From Alphaproteobacteria bacterium (lineage in GTDB: Bacteria > Pseudomonadota > Alphaproteobacteria > Micropepsales > Micropepsaceae), in contig JAATGK010000392.1 of the NCBI GenBank assembly GCA_015654715.1, positions 1-7,938 of the forward strand: DNA of 7,938 bases, in the 5' to 3' direction. Numbering within the stretch: position 1 is the first letter of the stretch; every line of letters begins with the position of its first letter. The notes under the pieces are model-generated. The model saw only the letters and a program-made list of their open reading frames with translations. It searched no databases and was not told the DNA's origin. Position numbers and translations under genes: made by a program. Below, in pieces: positions 7,342-7,938 of the stretch.

Positions 7342-7559
7342 GGCGTTGGGGTCGGCCGGTTCCAGCTACAATTCATTGGATATACGAAAAATGGGGAAAC
7401 CTCCCGCACGGTTCAAGGGGGTGTGGCAAAACGAGCAAAATCTAGGCGCGGCAGGCCCTTAGGCCGGAAACTCCTGCAACCGCTTCTCGTTCACGCCATT
7501 CGGTCGCAATTTTTTGTGCCAGCGAGCGGCCAAAACAAAAACGGCGGACCGGGTGGCCC
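7327..7559 (+). repeat. 13-base direct repeat GACCGGGTGGCCC in two hairpins
   Basis: The same 13 bases occur at 7327-7339 and 7547-7559. In each case they span the loop and the start of the 3' arm of a hairpin downstream of one of the two converging genes. The outer stem arms differ (AAGGGCC against AACGGCGG). Confidence 0.7.
7393..7414 (+). other. Possible relic of group II intron domain V (3' half only)
   Basis: GGGGAAACC followed by CGCACGGTTC resembles the GNRA-capped tip and 3' strand of a group II intron domain V, and the next bases, AAGGGGGTGTGG, resemble the purine-rich joint to domain VI. The matching 5' strand (a GAGCCGTGCG-type sequence with the AGC triad) is absent: bases 7371-7392 are A/T-rich and do not pair with it. 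No reverse transcriptase frame is nearby. If real, it is a dead fragment. The likeness is from memory of the motif and could be chance. Confidence 0.3.
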
Positions 7560-7565
7560 GCCGTT
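7529..7565 (-). terminator. Intrinsic terminator of the pfkB-like gene
   Basis: AACGGCGG (7540-7547) and CCGCCGTT (7558-7565) form an eight-base perfect stem. Inside it CC/GG (7549-7550 with 7555-7556) can add two pairs around a GGGT loop. Read on the minus strand, the stem runs into TTTTTGTTTTGG (down to about 7530), a strong U-tract. It begins 23 bases after the stop codon of the pfkB-like gene. Confidence 0.88.
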
Positions 7566-7588
7566 CTCGAAAGTCTTTATCCGCAATC

Positions 7589-7938
7589 CTAGATCGTCTT
7601 GATCTCAACCTGCGGCGCCAGCTGGTTGACCACGTCCGGCGAGGCGAGGCCGGTGCCGGGCGAGAGCAGAGCGGCGCAACCGCCGGCAATTGCCATACGG
7701 AAAGCGTCGTGCAGGCTCTTGCGCTGGGCGATCGACAGGATCAGCAGGGCGACGAAGCTGTCGCCGGCGCCGACCGTGCCGCGCACCTGCACCGGCGGCG
7801 GTTTGTCGAAGATCGAGATATCGCGGCTGATCAGCATGGCGCCATCGGCCCCCATGGTGAGAGCAACGATCTCAGCCTTGCCGTTGACCACCAAATTCTT
7901 GGCGGCAGCTTGGAGAGCTTCGTTGTCGGGGCTCTCGC
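7589..7938 (-). CDS. pfkB: PfkB-family sugar kinase (6-phosphofructokinase II / 1-phosphofructokinase type), C-terminal part
   Basis: The frame is open from the right window edge to TAG at 7591-7589, giving 116 codons of a family usually 300-320 residues long. TTG at 7892-7894 is an internal Leu codon: the frame continues upstream as ESPDNEALQAAAKNLVVNGK, typical of the kinase core. Visible landmarks are MGADGAMLIS, then the PPPV.V.GTVGAGDSFVA signature, whose catalytic-base Asp is encoded at 7760-7762, followed by AIAGGCAALLSPGTGL. These kinases phosphorylate a sugar or sugar phosphate with ATP in the cytoplasm. The PPPV spacing and the GTGL ending fit the phosphofructokinase-2/1-phosphofructokinase branch better than ribokinase. 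The substrate cannot be fixed without the N-terminal half, so the symbol is tentative. A U-tract terminator follows the stop codon. Confidence 0.85.
   Translation of the reverse strand, partial: ESPDNEALQAAAKNLVVNGKAEIVALTMGADGAMLISRDISIFDKPPPVQVRGTVGAGDSFVALLILSIAQRKSLHDAFRMAIAGGCAALLSPGTGLASPDVVNQLAPQVEIKTI

Noticed and set aside
1..7938. CRISPR arrays, tRNA or rRNA genes, insertion sequences
   Set aside because: No regularly spaced repeats, tRNA-like cloverleaf, rRNA sequence or transposase frame was seen on either strand.

Overview
The window is GC-rich, densely coding DNA from a Gram-negative bacterium. A TonB-dependent outer-membrane receptor, a TonB-family periplasmic protein and Sec-type signal peptides show an outer membrane. 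The receptor type and the TPR-sulfotransferase beside it point to an alphaproteobacterium of the Caulobacterales/Sphingomonadales/Rhizomicrobium kind. That placement is inference from protein style; no rRNA or other phylogenetic marker is present.

Layout from left to right. (1) 1-975, plus strand: the C-terminal part of histidine ammonia-lyase (hutH), cut by the window edge. (2) About 981-1015: a strong intrinsic terminator read on the minus strand, lying in the short gap where hutH and the receptor gene converge. (3) 6198 down to 1042, minus strand: three genes transcribed in the order TonB-family protein, TPR-sulfotransferase, TonB-dependent receptor. Their gaps are 83 and 118 bases, and no U-tract terminator lies between them, so they may form one operon ending at the terminator in (2). 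(4) 6199-6363: the divergent intergenic region. It carries a good sigma70-type promoter for the next gene. (5) 6364-7305, plus strand: an exported metallo-beta-lactamase-fold hydrolase closely resembling methyl parathion hydrolase/OPHC2. (6) 7306-7588: a convergent intergenic region with two hairpins sharing a 13-base core and a possible relic of a group II intron domain V. (7) 7589-7938, minus strand: the C-terminal end of a PfkB-family sugar (phosphofructo)kinase, cut by the right edge.

The most interesting part is the middle block. It combines an outer-membrane transporter, an unusual TonB-like energy transducer (two N-terminal membrane segments, a short linker, and a tail after the TonB domain), and a cytoplasmic TPR-sulfotransferase. 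A simple reading is a dedicated uptake system whose ligand or partner is linked to sulfation. The substrate cannot be read from the sequence. The flanking hutH and pfkB-like genes are ordinary catabolic genes and show no clear tie to the cassette.
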